Of a DNA stretch of 64,000 bases, positions 34,740 to 46,688 are shown piece by piece. A program made the position numbers and the translations under genes. The stretch's first letter is position 1; each line of letters starts with the position of its first letter. The stretch is from Acanthosoma haemorrhoidale (taxonomy: Eukaryota; Arthropoda; Insecta; Hemiptera; Acanthosomatidae), in NCBI GenBank assembly GCA_930367205.1, contig OV884011.1, positions 46,389,754 through 46,453,753 on the forward strand, in the 5' to 3' direction. The notes beneath the pieces are model-generated. The model did not search any database, had not been told where the DNA came from, and saw nothing but the letters and a program-made list of their open reading frames with translations.

Positions 34740-36148
34740 CCCAGTATAAGGACATGCTTTTGGTTAAAATAAAATAATGGGGGGAAAGAATAATACAATA
34801 TAAAAAAGTCAGGCATAATTCGCCGCTCTGTAGATTACCGTAAATAACCACCTCAGAAGCTATTTAAAGCCATTTAAAGTTCTGGATGTTTTCTTTCTTC
34901 AAGGGGCTCATTGAAGACGGTAATTCAAAAATAAGTTCAAAATACATTCCAAATTGATTATGTTTTGAGGGGCATAAGTACAAATTTATAATTTTAAACT
35001 TATTTAATACGTCCCGAGCTACTTTTAATATTTTTTTTGTATTATTGTTTTATCTTAATAAGATAAGATCTTAGTAAGAATGGTATGATTATCTGATATA
35101 TATAAATTATCTTTCACAATACCTGAAATTATCATAGATCATGTGCAATAACGGGAAACATATAATAATTTGGACTCCCGTCGGGCTATTAAGCTTTAAA
35201 CTAAGTAACTATTAAACATTTAAAGCTATAAGTTTTTTTATTTAATCTATTATATTTACCGGTTTTTTTTTTCAATTAATACAATTTAGTTCATTTTCAA
35301 GTAAATAATACTTATAAAAAAAATTACTTGATATTCGCGGGAAGTGTATAAGCTGTGAGCTTTTGATCCTACGCCCCCCCCCAATATATTGTAGTGAACA
35401 TAACAGTGTTCCTTTGCCAAAATATTGTTCAGATTACACAAAAGTTTCAATTTGGGCTTGTGTGGGTGAAAGGGTAAAATGGACAGGTTTATTAACATCG
35501 TAAATTATTTCAATATACAGCCGGCATATACTGACCGTCCACCAGTCTGACCTTTAGTATTATAAATCCACAGTTATCACAGAGGCAATGATATTGTCAT
35601 CAATGTGTTTACCGTTTTGTGCCGCATAATTCTAAGCCTTTGTTTTGTAGTCCTGGGACTACTCTTCTGTAGTAATCGAATAGACAGTGATGGACAACGA
35701 TCCCTTTTGCCATTAAATTTTTAATCGCTTCAATGATGGATAACAAAATATGATTGTGTATTTTATAGTAGCTATTAATCTGTTCATACATAACTCGTGC
35801 AGTGGACGCATTCTCGCTATAATATACGGCAACAGCTTGGATCAGGGCGTCTCAGTTGCTTCTAAAAGATTATCAATTATTTTCTATTATATCAATATGT
35901 TCAAATTTATCCATTTATGCGTTTTTTTAATTTACGAAACAGTCATCAGGCCTAAAAGAAAAGCTCACAAGTCTACAATGAAATCGCCCAATGTTAAAAC
36001 AGTAACAAGTATGTTACATTACGCACAAGCTTTTTATTTTTTTAATAATGACTTTAAATTTATTCTTTACTTCTATACTTTTTTGACCTTTAGTTAGTCA
36101 TTATGTTTGTACAATAGGGTTCATAAGAATGGTCTGATTATTTGAAGT
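34740..36148. other. AT-rich non-coding DNA
   Basis: Short ORFs on both strands (35286-35498, 35609-35791, 35750-36097) are AT-biased, overlap each other and have no domain. Confidence 0.5.
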
Positions 36149-38640
36149 AAAGTAGCTTTGAAAACAATTTCTGTAAATCCTGAGGGCTGTTTTCTGTAGT
36201 TTGAAAAAAATTTACTGCCATTATTTTTAATTTGAACTATTGTTTTTCTGTAATTATGATTCAGAAAATCAATCGCCAACGACGCGGCTAATTAGAATAA
36301 TTAGTAGCCTTATGATGATACACCCAGCTCTCTGAGCATTAAGGTTTGAAGACGATTTGTGTAAAACCTGAGGGCTGTTTTGGTAGTTAGACAAATATTT
36401 ACAGCAATTATTTTTTATTTGAGGTATATTATATCTGTGATTGAGATTCTGAAAATCAATCGGCGAAAGCGCGACTAGTTGGAGTAATTAGTAGTAGCCT
36501 TATGATGATTTACCCAGCTCTCTGAGCATTAAGTTTTGAAGACGATTTGTGTAAAACCTGAGGGCTGTTTCAGTAGTTAGACAAATATTTACAGCAATTA
36601 TTTTTTTATTTGAGGTATATGATATCTGTGATTGAGATTCTGAAAATCAATCGGCGAAGGCGCGACTAGTTGGAGTAATTAGTAGTAGCCTTATGATGAT
36701 TTACCCAGCTCTCTGAGCATTAAGCTTTGAAGACGATTTGTGTAAAACCTGAGGGCTGTTTCGGTAGTTAGACAAATATTTACAGCAATTATTTTATATT
36801 TGAGGTATATTATATCTGTGATTGAGATTCTGAAAATCAATCGGCGAAGGCGCGACTAGTTGGAGTAATTAGTAGTAGCCTTATGATGATTTACCCAGCT
36901 CTCTGAGCATTAAGCTTTGAAGACGATTTGTGTAAAACCTGATGGCTGTTTCGGTAGTTTGAAAAAAATTTACTGCCATTATTTTTAATTTAAACTATTG
37001 TTTTTCTGTAGTTATGTTTCAGAAAATCAATCGCCAACGACGCGGCTAATTAGAATAATTAGTAGCCTTATGATGATTTACCCAGCTCTCTGAGCATTAA
37101 GCTTTGAAGACGATTTGTGTAAAACCTGAGGGCTGTTTCGGTAGTTAGACAAATATTTACAGCAATTATTTTTTATTTGAGGTATATGATGTCTGTGATT
37201 GAGATTCTGAAAATCAATCGGCGAAGGCGCGACTAGTTGGAGTAATTAGTAGTAGCCTTATGATGATTTACCCAGCTCTCTGAGCATTAAGCTTTGAAGA
37301 CGATTTGTGTAAAACCTGACGGCTGTTTCAGTAGTTAGACAAATATTTACAGCAATTATTTTTTATTTGAGGTATATGATATCTGTGATTGAGATTCTGA
37401 AAATCAATCGGCGAAGGCGCGACTAGTTGGAGTAATTAGTAGTAGCCTTATGATGATTTACCCAGCTCTCTGAGCATTAAGCTTTGAAGACGATTTGTGT
37501 AAAACCTGAGGGCTGTTTCGGTAGTTAGACAAATATTTACAGCAATTATTTTTTTATTTGAGGTATATGATATCTGTGATTGAGATTCTGAAAATCAATC
37601 GGCGAAGGCGCGACTAGTTGGAGTAATTAGTAGTAGCCTTATGATGATACACCCAGCTCTCTGAGCATTAAGCTTTGAAGACGATTTGTGTAAAACCTGA
37701 CGGCTGTTTCGGTAGTTAGACAAATATTTACAGCAATTATTTTTTATTTGAGGTATATGATATCTGTGATTGAGATTCTGAAAAACAATCGGCGAAGGCG
37801 CGACTAGTTGGAGTAATTAGTAGTAGCCTTATGATGATACACCCAGCTCTCTGAGCATTAAGCTTTGAAGACGATTTGTGTAAAACCTGAGGGCTGTTTC
37901 GGTAGTTAGACAAATATTTACAGCAATTATTTTTTATTTGAGGTATATGATATCTGTGATTGAGATTCTGAAAATCAATCGGCGAAGGCGTGACTAGTTG
38001 GAGTAATTAGTAGTAGCCTTATGATGATTTACCCAGCTCTCTGAGCATTAAGCTTTGAAGACGATTTGTGTAAAACCTGAGGGCTGTTTCGGTAGTTAGA
38101 CAAATATTTACAGCAATTATTTTTTATTTGAGGTATATGATATCTGTGATTGAGATTCTGAAAATCAATCGGCGAAGGCGCGACTAGTTGGAGTAATTAG
38201 TAGTAGCCTTATGATGATACACCCAGCTCTCTGAGCATTAAGCTTTGAAGACGATTTGTGTAAAACCTGAGGGCTGTTTCGGTAGTTAGACAAATATTTA
38301 CAGCAATTATTTTTTATTTGAGGTATATGATATCTGTGATTGAGATTCTGAAAATCAATCGGCGAAGGCGTGACTAGTTGGAGTAATTAGTAGTAGCCTT
38401 ATGATGATTTACCCAGCTCTCTGAGCATTAAGCTTTGAAGACGATTTGTGTAAAACCTGAGGGCTGTTTCGGTAGTTAGACAAATATTTACAGCAATTAT
38501 TTTTTATTTGAGGTATATTATATCTGTGATTGAGATTCTGAAAATCAATCGGCGAAGGCGCGACTAGTGGGAGTAATTAGTAGTAGCCTTATGATGATTT
38601 ACCCAGCTCTCTGAGCATTAAGCTTTGAAGACGATTTGAT
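36149..38640. repeat. Second tandem array, about 13 units of about 190 bp
   Basis: The phrase CCCAGCTCTCTGAGCATT recurs with GCTCTC at 36327, 36517, 36708, 36898, 37085, 37275, 37465, 37656, 37846, 38036, 38226, 38416 and 38606, a period of 187-191 bp. Two subtypes exist. The common one has GTTAGACAAATATTTACAGC and GGCGAAGGCGCGACTAGTTG. The rarer one has GTTTGAAAAAAATTTACTGC and CCAACGACGCGGCTAATTAG, seen in the first unit (about 36195-36310) and again at about 36950-37070. The right edge is a truncated unit (CACCCAGCGCAAATA, about 38656). Single diverged relatives occur near 33085 and 61305. Confidence 0.95.
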
Positions 38641-41600
38641 TATACTTATGATGATACACCCAGCGCAAATATACGTATGAACGTTTTTAAGCCAAGTGCC
38701 CTGAAAAATAATATGCTATGGTCTATTACTCATTATTAATGTTTTACTATTTATGTTATAGTGCTTGTGTTATAGTGCTTGTCTGGCTTTTAACTTTTTG
38801 CTCAGGCACTAAAATCGATTTTCAAAACTGCCACTTTACCAGTTGAAAATAACGATTCCTTTTGAACAGTTATTTGTAACTTTTTTTTGTGGACATTATA
38901 TTTTTCATTCTGATCAAGAATCAATCTGTTTCAGATTTTTTTGGAGTAAATTACTTTTCGAATAAGTGGTTCTTTAGATTTAATAACATATGCGTTTAGT
39001 TCCAATTCGAACGCGAGGGGTAAAGTAGGTAAAGTTCCGGTTTTAGATGCAGTATTGACAAATTAATTGCCTTGGTAAACCCGCAGATTTTAGATTAGGA
39101 TTATACCTCATTATCGGAGTTAACGCTGTTCCTCAAATTTGTTCTTACAGCTTTCATACTGTTTCTAAATCGTTATAACCTATGTAATCCTAATGCTTAG
39201 CGATTTGGAGGATCCTACGGGCTATGCGAGTCGATACAGCTAAGTTACGAGATGAAGGAGATGCCGGCAACAGTACAGGAAACAGAGTTGCCTTGGCACA
39301 CTTTCTCTACAGTTCTCTTCCCATCTCGTATATTTAAGGTCGCCCTCAGGTATCACCTTAACTATCTATTAAGGGTCTTGGCCGACCTTAGTACTCGCTG
39401 TACTACCTTTATCAGGTCTAACAATTAGTTATACTAATTAGATAAAGGGTGTGGGTTTAAAGTACGATCACCTTATCTATATCACACCCATAGGGTTTCG
39501 TTGTTGTTTCTGGAACGTTGTATGCCCTCAGTTCACTTATGTTTACTCAACATATTTATATTTAAAGTTATGTGCTGCACTAAAAAATTTGGAATGATTT
39601 AAAAACATTTAAAAAACTAATATTAAAAAAATATGAATGAATCTAATAATATCAACAAAATTAATTATTTAGATACTAAAATGAATAAATTATTAACAAT
39701 TTTCGTTGTACGGTAGTTCCCAATATTATTAATAATTAACAGCCAAACAAAAGGTATACTATTAGCATTGAGACCACTGCAATATCTAATAGGATGCTCT
39801 CCAGTGCATCTAGCTCTAAATGTTTGGTTTGGTGAGTTTATTTTTAGGGCTTGTTGTAATCGCTCATCGCTAGAAAGATTGTGTGAAATTAAATTCTCCG
39901 ATGGAATATATTGCAGGATTGTGGGTGTTAGCAGGCATGCTAACGTGGAGATCTTGCTGTATCAGGGAAAGTGGTTAATTGTCATCACATTCGTGTTTTA
40001 TCTGTACAACTGATTTTCTATATTTCGTAGCGCATGTGTTACTCCAAACCGGTACTGGTTATGTCAATTTGGGATTCCTCTATCATTATATTATTATTAT
40101 TATAGGAAGTAGGGGCTCATTTTGCTAATGAGATTATTGTTCTTGCTGCTTTTATTGTTAATGTATTAAATGAATGTTAGGTAGTGGTCTAAGCACTCTT
40201 AGGTAGTGAATGGGCTGGGTCCAAGGAAACTGGCGACTCTCAGGCAAATGGTGGTATTATCAGCCTAGTGCCTGAAATCTATTAATTACTACGTCATTCT
40301 GAATAATAATAATAATCCTCTGTGGATTATTGTGTCATTTGAGTAAAACGAGCTTTGGACTTAAGGGTGTGAAGTATAGATGATAGATTATGAATTGGTA
40401 AAAGAAGATTGTTGGTTTGTTTGTAAAAGAATATACTGGAAAGTAGGAGTTCTTTATATATCTTGCACTCAAGATTCTAAGAAGAAGTTGGTAAAAAGAG
40501 TATTTCATTATTGTAAAAGTTTCAGTAGACACATTTTATTGATTCTACTTTTTAAATGAAAGTGTGATTTTATACAAAAAATAATAGTATTAAAAGTCTA
40601 CTGAAAATTTTGCGTTTATGGCATTTTCTTCTTACCAAACACTCCAGATATGGTGTTAAATTGTAATTAATAAACGTATGGATGAGCTCAGTCTGTGTCA
40701 AAGCCGTCTATTTCTTCTCATTAAATGCCCTGGTTATGTGATCAGTTAACCTTGCGAGCCTGTGCTACATTTTTTTAGTAGTGGTAGTATCTCTTGATAT
40801 CGTTCCTTCACATTCTACATCATTTATTTCGTGTGTATGTATGCACACATTTAAAAAACAAATGCAGAGGTTACTGATCCCTGGATCAAATAGTTATAAC
40901 AAATAGCGAATCAAGCGTGTTTCGGTGACGGTTAGACGCAGACGGAAGCCTAGCGAGAGAAGACTATAGATTCCTGGCGGTCCTCAGAGGGCTTTCACCC
41001 CTAGCGCAGCCCGCAGTGCTCTTCTCCTTCTCAGCGATGTCATTAATTTTTTTCTTTAAATCCAATTGGAAATAAGGTAATCACACCGGTAATGTTGCAT
41101 AACTTTATTGCTTACAATTATTGAATAATAAGCTTTATCCTGAACTCGAACGGGTTGTTTTAGTATCCTTTGTTATTCACGAACAGTGTGGTTGATTTGC
41201 AGACGGTAGAATTTAAGTATACTATTTCTATCTGTCGTACTTAGTGATTTTAATACAATTTTAGTAATTTTTCTTGCGAATAAAATATTCAAGTCAACTG
41301 TTAAACATCACACAATAATATGTTAATTATATTCCCCCGACAAACTCCTAACTCACATTACTAATCAGAAGTTTCGGATCTCTGATATGACAAGAAAATA
41401 TTTACTTTTTTAAAGTTTCTTCATCTAACCAACTAATAAGACTAGATTATTACTTTTTTATTTATTTTTTGTAATTGTTGCGGCATCAAATGGAATCACC
41501 ATGCAATATATCACATCATACATACCTTTGCGTCAAATAAGGGTTGATATTGTGAAAACAATTTAAAAAAATTATTTATTTTCAATTTCATGAAATCCTA

Positions 41601-42284
41601 TGTTATGTACCGAATCACTCTAATACCTCTTGTTCAGTTCTTACTCAGCTCCACACATCCCTATAATCCGTATGATTTGAATCTAATTATTGAACCGTAG
41701 TCCCTCTCCTTTTTTTGATCCTGGGCCAAGGAAGCAAAAACAAATTAAAATTTTTGAATGCAGTGCACAAAGGTCTATTTAAAAATCAGTGAACTTAAAC
41801 AATTTTTGTTTAGCACTCTCGTTGAAATGACTAGCGAAGATATGATGCCTGTCATTGAAATGTGGAAATCTCAAGGATTTACGTAAAATTTTTCACCCTT
41901 AACACCCTAGATACGAAACTCATAATCACAAAAGTCTTGTCAAGAATGTACTTCAGGATTTGTATACATAAGTGAGAAAGCTGCTGATCAAAGAGCTTTT
42001 GATAGTATACTTTATTAGTATTACAACGGTATTCTCTTGCTAATGATTTGTACATTGCTGTAACATGTGACTTTCTTAGTAGTGAATGCCAAATTAAGTC
42101 AGCCGTGATAAAGACATGTTACATGAAAGAACTTAGTAATTATTCATTCACATCTTCTCATGCCTATCATATGTTTCTACTTATCCCTTGTACCCTAGTA
42201 AAATAATGTTTTTCCCTTAGAAAATCTGTACTATCGATAATTTTTCATCTATAGTATCGAATTTTTTCCATCGATTGATAGGAA
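38641..42284. other. Non-coding DNA
   Basis: No gene is recognised. An 8 bp inverted repeat (TAAGGTCG at 39335-39342, CGACCTTA at 39383-39390) and a GC-richer patch at about 40920-41035 stand out but cannot be assigned. A possible short repeat tail (AATAATAATAAT, about 40301) lies after a GGCGACTCTCAGGCAAATGG phrase. Confidence 0.4.
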
Positions 42285-42294
42285 TCGATTAGGA

Positions 42295-42450
42295 GGCTGG
42301 GCTCGGGATTCTGTTTCCTCTTTCACAGACGAAGGCGGTAACAATCAAACGGGGTTGGGGGGTAGTTTCTAGGCAGGGTGAATTTTTATATTGTATAAAT
42401 GAGTGATTGAATGATGAACTGTGATTATTCTATGAATTTGATTTCAATAA
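42295..42450 (+). mobile_element. Possible diverged Jockey LINE 3' UTR fragment
   Basis: The stretch can be aligned by eye to the copy B 3' UTR at about 30420-30545: TTCCTCTTTCACAGACGAAG against TTCCTCCTTCGCACGCGAGG, followed by a GGGG-rich part and ATGAGTGATTGAATGA. The similarity is weak, so this is tentative. Confidence 0.28.
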
Positions 42451-42879
42451 AAATAATGTTTCTTGATCAAACATGAGAGTTGCAATAAACAGATGGAAGG
42501 TGGACATGGTTGTGTTGTGTAACAGGAAAAAAAGTCAATGAATTACCTTGAGAACGTGGGATGTATGTCTTGGTGAGAATCTCTCCACCATTTGAGTTGA
42601 ATCGCTTTATCTGTCTTCATTCTGTTTTGAGAGGGTTAAAATTAAATTTCGAATGAAAAATGATTTTTTTTTTTATGAAACGTCCTGTGATCAATTTTTA
42701 CAGGGGAAGGCTGTTTCTGAAACTTCGTGTCAATTTTAGCACAAAAAAGAATGTTTTAGGCCAAATGACACTTAATGCGTTTTCCAAATTAGTTGTAACG
42801 AAGTTCTTTTCTCTTATCAGTTACCTGGAAAACGCATCAAGTGGCAAAATTGGCCTGAAACTTATTTTGCGCTTTCCTT

Positions 42880-43033
42880 TAAAATTTCCAATTTGGAACT
42901 TACTGCGTATTCCATATTCAGTCTTCGTTCGTATCAAGACATACAGCTGATTCGTTGTTTGACTGGGTTCGAATCCTGTTAATAGCTTATTTCAATTGAC
43001 GGTTGAAAAATCAAAAAAAAAAAAAAAAAAAAA
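42880..43033 (+). repeat. Possible tRNA-derived SINE with poly-A tail
   Basis: GGGTTCGAATCC (about 42966) is a perfect polymerase III B box, and the bases around it can pair as a T-arm (ACTGG/CCTGT, 4 of 5 pairs). About 50 bp later the sequence ends in a run of about 21 A (43013-43033). This arrangement fits a short tRNA-derived SINE or a retroposed tRNA. No clear A box was found. Confidence 0.35.
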
Positions 43034-43715
43034 TGGTATGAGAAAATATTTGAATGAGAATAAATACCGGTGCTATTCCCCTTCTGTGTTTTTAGTATCC
43101 CTATTGATTGAATTTTTCATTACAAAAAGAATGCACTTTTGTAGTATTATTAATTGAAGATGGAGGAGGTAATAAATTTAATGCTCAGTGTTTCCTGAAT
43201 GGGGTCAAATGCCATTACGGCTCCGGGACGTCTGGCTAAGGCTTGGTGGGTGCGGATGCCTTCCCGACATGAAAAAAAATAATCAATTTTTTCCAACAAT
43301 CCATTATTAAAATTATTTTCTATTTGGATACCCCCAAACCATTAGATCACGTAATCCTGAAAGTAAACCCCCAGAAAACTAGTGGGGGTTATTTTTGGTA
43401 GCCCGACCTTTTTAAGTCAGGGGATTAATAGTTTTTCTTTTATCTAATAGCATTTACATTTGTTTTCATTTGATGCAAACGAGATTTTCTGTTTCCGAGA
43501 TAATTAAGAATAAAAAAAATATTTAAGAAAGAAAAACATTATTAGTAACAAAAAAAACTAAGTAGATTTTACACGTTATATTTCGTGTTAATAAATAGTA
43601 TTTAATTCATAATTTATATATATTTTTTTTAAATAATGAAAAAAAAATGGTTTGCCTGCTCTTACAAATATTTACACGACTCAAAAAGTTGTTTGAAAAT
43701 AATTTAGTGTACGTG
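43034..43715. other. AT-rich non-coding DNA
   Basis: A GC-richer piece at about 43195-43270 (GGCTCCGGGACGTCTGGC) may be another short retroposon fragment. Otherwise no feature is seen. Confidence 0.4.
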
Positions 43716-43802
43716 ATAAGTTTTTTAATTATTTTTTTTTATTTACAGGTGAGTATTCCTGCCGAATCGAAGATGTTTACCATCCCTCAAATAAATGTAA
43801 GT
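43716..43802 (+). promoter_or_regulatory. Candidate recursive splice site 3 with a 48 nt RS-exon
   Basis: A long T-rich tract (43719-43745, ending TTTTTTTTTATTTACAG) runs into AG at 43747-43748. GTGAGT follows immediately (43749), and a consensus donor GTAAGT lies at 43797. The 48 nt in between (43749-43796) would be the RS-exon. It contains no stop in the frame starting GTG. This is the best of the three candidate ratchet points: strong acceptor, perfect GTGAGT, perfect downstream GTAAGT, and the same strand as the minibrain exon 19 kb away. A conventional 48 nt cassette exon is possible. Confidence 0.48.
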
Positions 43803-45797
43803 TATTTTATAGACTACTTGTTTAATGCTTGTTGTGGTGTCCATACTAATACTAATCGCTTTCTAGACTGCATGACTTTTTAAATGTTTCAGTTAATTAA
43901 ATGGTATGTGCATTCAATTTGGACAACAAACGTACATTTTATCGTTCAAAATTTTCAGTCTAAATATTTATTAAAATATATATTATTTATTATATTAACA
44001 ATACTGAAATATATTCTTCGTTTGAAGTACGGAGCTATCCTATCGTTATTCTGGTTGTGTTTTTAACGGTAGCGGTTGTTAAAATATGATACAAACGTTC
44101 TGAAATTTTAAAATTATGTCCCGAAACCATCTCGAAATACGGTGATCAAGTGTTGGTTAAAATACAAAAACGACGAGTATGAATATAAAGCAAAATAATT
44201 CAGTCCTGCTTCGATTATCGCTATTGAATATTCAATGTTCCGATTTTTCTCTGTGGTTAAAGACATATAAAGGCTGCGGAAGGAATTTCAAAGATGTGTA
44301 TTAATATTTTGCTTTTATAAAAATTTTTTTAAGGTAATTTTTTTTTTTTTAGTGCTGTCAAACACAAAGATTATTCATGTTCTTTATTTTGGATTTACAT
44401 AAGCTACATAAATTATTATTAGTTTAATTATTATTTTACACTGCTTGGAAAGAAATTTGTTAACGTGTTAGTGTTTTTTTTATACTATTAAACACAGGAA
44501 CTAGATGTCATATGTCGTATGGATCCTAGTGGACACGACAGCGAGAACAAAGCTCAGTCCCTGTCTGGCAGGAAGGGCATATGTTCTAATTTTAAGGACT
44601 CGAGGACTAATTTCTTTTAGGGTGCGTCAACCACAAGGGCCATTGACGCCCGGAAGGTTCATCAAAAAAAAAAATCGTATTTTTTCACAACCATTTATTA
44701 AATTAAAAAAAATATTTATGCCCAGCCCAAGAGAAAAAAAAATTGTTGGACTGGTCCAAGGATCGACTAGTATTGAAGAATGTGGACGGAACAGTCCCGG
44801 GCCAGTGTGATTAGGTGTGCCCGAGGCAAGCTTTGGGCAAGTCCGTATTCACACTTCTCCATTCACTTCATCAACTCCTTGTCGACTGGTGTATTCTTCT
44901 TCCATGGGGCAGGTTAATTGTAAACCCTGGAGGGGGAGGTTCTACTTTCACACATGTGCGGGGTAGTCCTCTATCGCCTTCTTCCTGTCTGTGCGCATAT
45001 ATGTGTCGGGTCTTAATAATGATCTATCCGAAAGGATTATTCCGCAATACATTGAATTGTGCTGATTAGGAGTTAAGGAACTTATAAGGTACAAAGTTAT
45101 AATTTTCCCTTATGGATAAGGACAGGTTAACGATCGACCACCCACCCCCCAAAAAAAATCATAAAATAATAATCATTTAATGAATCCTGAGTCGCTTTCA
45201 AAAGAGCTCTGTACAATCATTTATTAGCTGTTAGCAGTTTTTGCTATTCTACCGGTTTTTAAGTGATGAACTTATAAGATACCAAGTTATGATTGTCCCT
45301 TATGTTATTATATTATAGGAAAGGTTAGGGCCCATCCACAAGCCTTTGATGTCCGGAGCATCCACCGACATTTCCCCATCTGCTCGAGCAATAACGTGCA
45401 CTTTGCACCTGCGTGGTATCCCAAACTTCAGAGAAAACTTAGGCTCATGCCTTGAAACTTGCATGAAAGTTGGATTAACGAATAAAATTAAGGGTTTTGT
45501 TCTAAATTTTGTCGTTTGATAAGTATTTAAAATACTAGGGTGAATGGATTCCTTTACATTTTTCCCCCTACTTTTCCTGATTCTCATAAAATACAATTTA
45601 AAATTAAGAAAAATCCTTATTTGCAATGGGATTGTAAGCCAAGTTGTTTACAAGGATCCCCAAACGGAAGAAATAAAAAACCAGTTAATATTTGCTCAGG
45701 TTCCTATATACGCCCAATTTTAAATACCTGATAATTTATAATATTCCACCTTGATGAGTTAACTATGAAATTTATGATCTAATCGTTATATGTAATA
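43803..45797. other. Non-coding DNA with unassigned ORFs and a local duplication
   Basis: ORFs of 84-108 codons at 44505-44810, 44815-45069 (+) and 45300-45626 (-) show no domain I recognise. The GC-richer stretch 44510-45010 may be a decayed mobile element. A local duplication is visible: GAACTTATAAGGTACAAAGT (about 45078) against GAACTTATAAGATACCAAGT (about 45269). Confidence 0.35.
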
Positions 45798-46688
45798 TAA
45801 AGGGTGTCCCAGAATTAACGCATTTGAATTTGCCGCCATTTGTGCAGTAAAGTGCTGACAACTCTAAAAAAACACGATTTGACAGCTTAGGGTTAGTAAA
45901 AATGGAGCGTTACACGATAGAACAACGTGTCTTTATTGTTGAACGTTATCTCAAAAAAAATGAAAGATTGGCGGCCGCAGTTCGAAAATTTCATACAATG
46001 TATGGTCGGAATAGTGTTTTGGCTTCATCAACTGTGAAGGAATTAATTGGAAAATTTAGGGGACTGGATCAGTTGGAGACACTAAACACACTGGTCGTCC
46101 AAACACAAGCCGTTCAAATGTCAATATCGAAACAGTGCGTGAGAGTGATGTTGAAAATCCAGAAACATCAATCAATTCGGCGTCGTAAACACAGTTCTTT
46201 GTCCGAAATTGAATGATATTGATGTTGGCAATATGTGGTTTCAACAAGATGGTGCCACATGCCATACAGCCCATGAAACAATTCAAATACGGCATGAGAC
46301 ATTTCCAGGTCGTGTACTCTCTCGTTTCGGTGATCAGAATTGGCCCCCTATATCGTGTGATTTAACACCTTTAGATTTCTTTTTGTGGGGTTATTTAAAG
46401 TCAAAGGTGTTTGTCAACAAGGCCACATCCACCCGTGCATTAAAAGAGGAAATTCAACGCTGCATCAACGAAATTCAACCACATTTATGCCAAATGGTCA
46501 TGGAAAATTTCGATAAAAGAGTGCGTATGTGCCAGCTATGTCGTGGAGGCCATTTGCCCCATGTGTATTTCCATAAATAGCCCTATCCTATTTACTCTAT
46601 AATTCAATAAAAAAAATAACAACAAAAATACTAAAAACTGTGTTTTATATTTAAATCAAATCTTGCGTTAATTCTGGGACACCCATTA
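45798..46688 (+). mobile_element. Mariner-type DNA transposon, internally deleted (copy 1)
   Basis: Terminal inverted repeats AAAGGGTGTCCCAGAATTAA (left, from 45800) and the complementary TTAATTCTGGGACACCC (right, ending 46684) are flanked by TA (45798-45799 and 46687-46688), the mariner target duplication. At 891 bp it is well below the about 1.3 kb expected for a complete mariner. The transposase is broken into an N-terminal and a C-terminal ORF around a deletion. The same deletion is present in the copy at 53261-54036. Confidence 0.88.
45902..46580 (+). pseudogene. Mariner transposase, internal deletion
   Basis: The first ORF (45902-46216, 104 codons) starts MERYTIEQRVFIVERYL and carries the N-terminal helix-turn-helix found in many insect mariner-like transposases (DUF4817 type). 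The second ORF (46209-46580) begins just upstream of the second catalytic aspartate (QQDGATCH) and includes the third (CDLTPLDFFLWGYLK). About 41 residues separate these two aspartates, counting to the D of PLD, which fits the DD41D (rosa-like) group rather than DD34D. The joint lies at the GTCCGAAATTGAATGATATT region and removes the first catalytic aspartate and much of the core. It cannot make active transposase. Confidence 0.85.

Noticed and set aside
35750..36097. 115-codon ORF as a membrane protein gene
   Set aside because: Hydrophobicity follows from T-rich DNA; no start context, no neighbours, no domain.
42955..42990. Intact tRNA gene
   Set aside because: A T-arm-like segment is present, but no D-arm, anticodon arm or acceptor stem could be paired; a SINE fits better.
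45300..45626. 108-codon minus-strand ORF as a gene
   Set aside because: No recognisable domain; it overlaps a local duplication and another ORF, so I left it as unassigned DNA.
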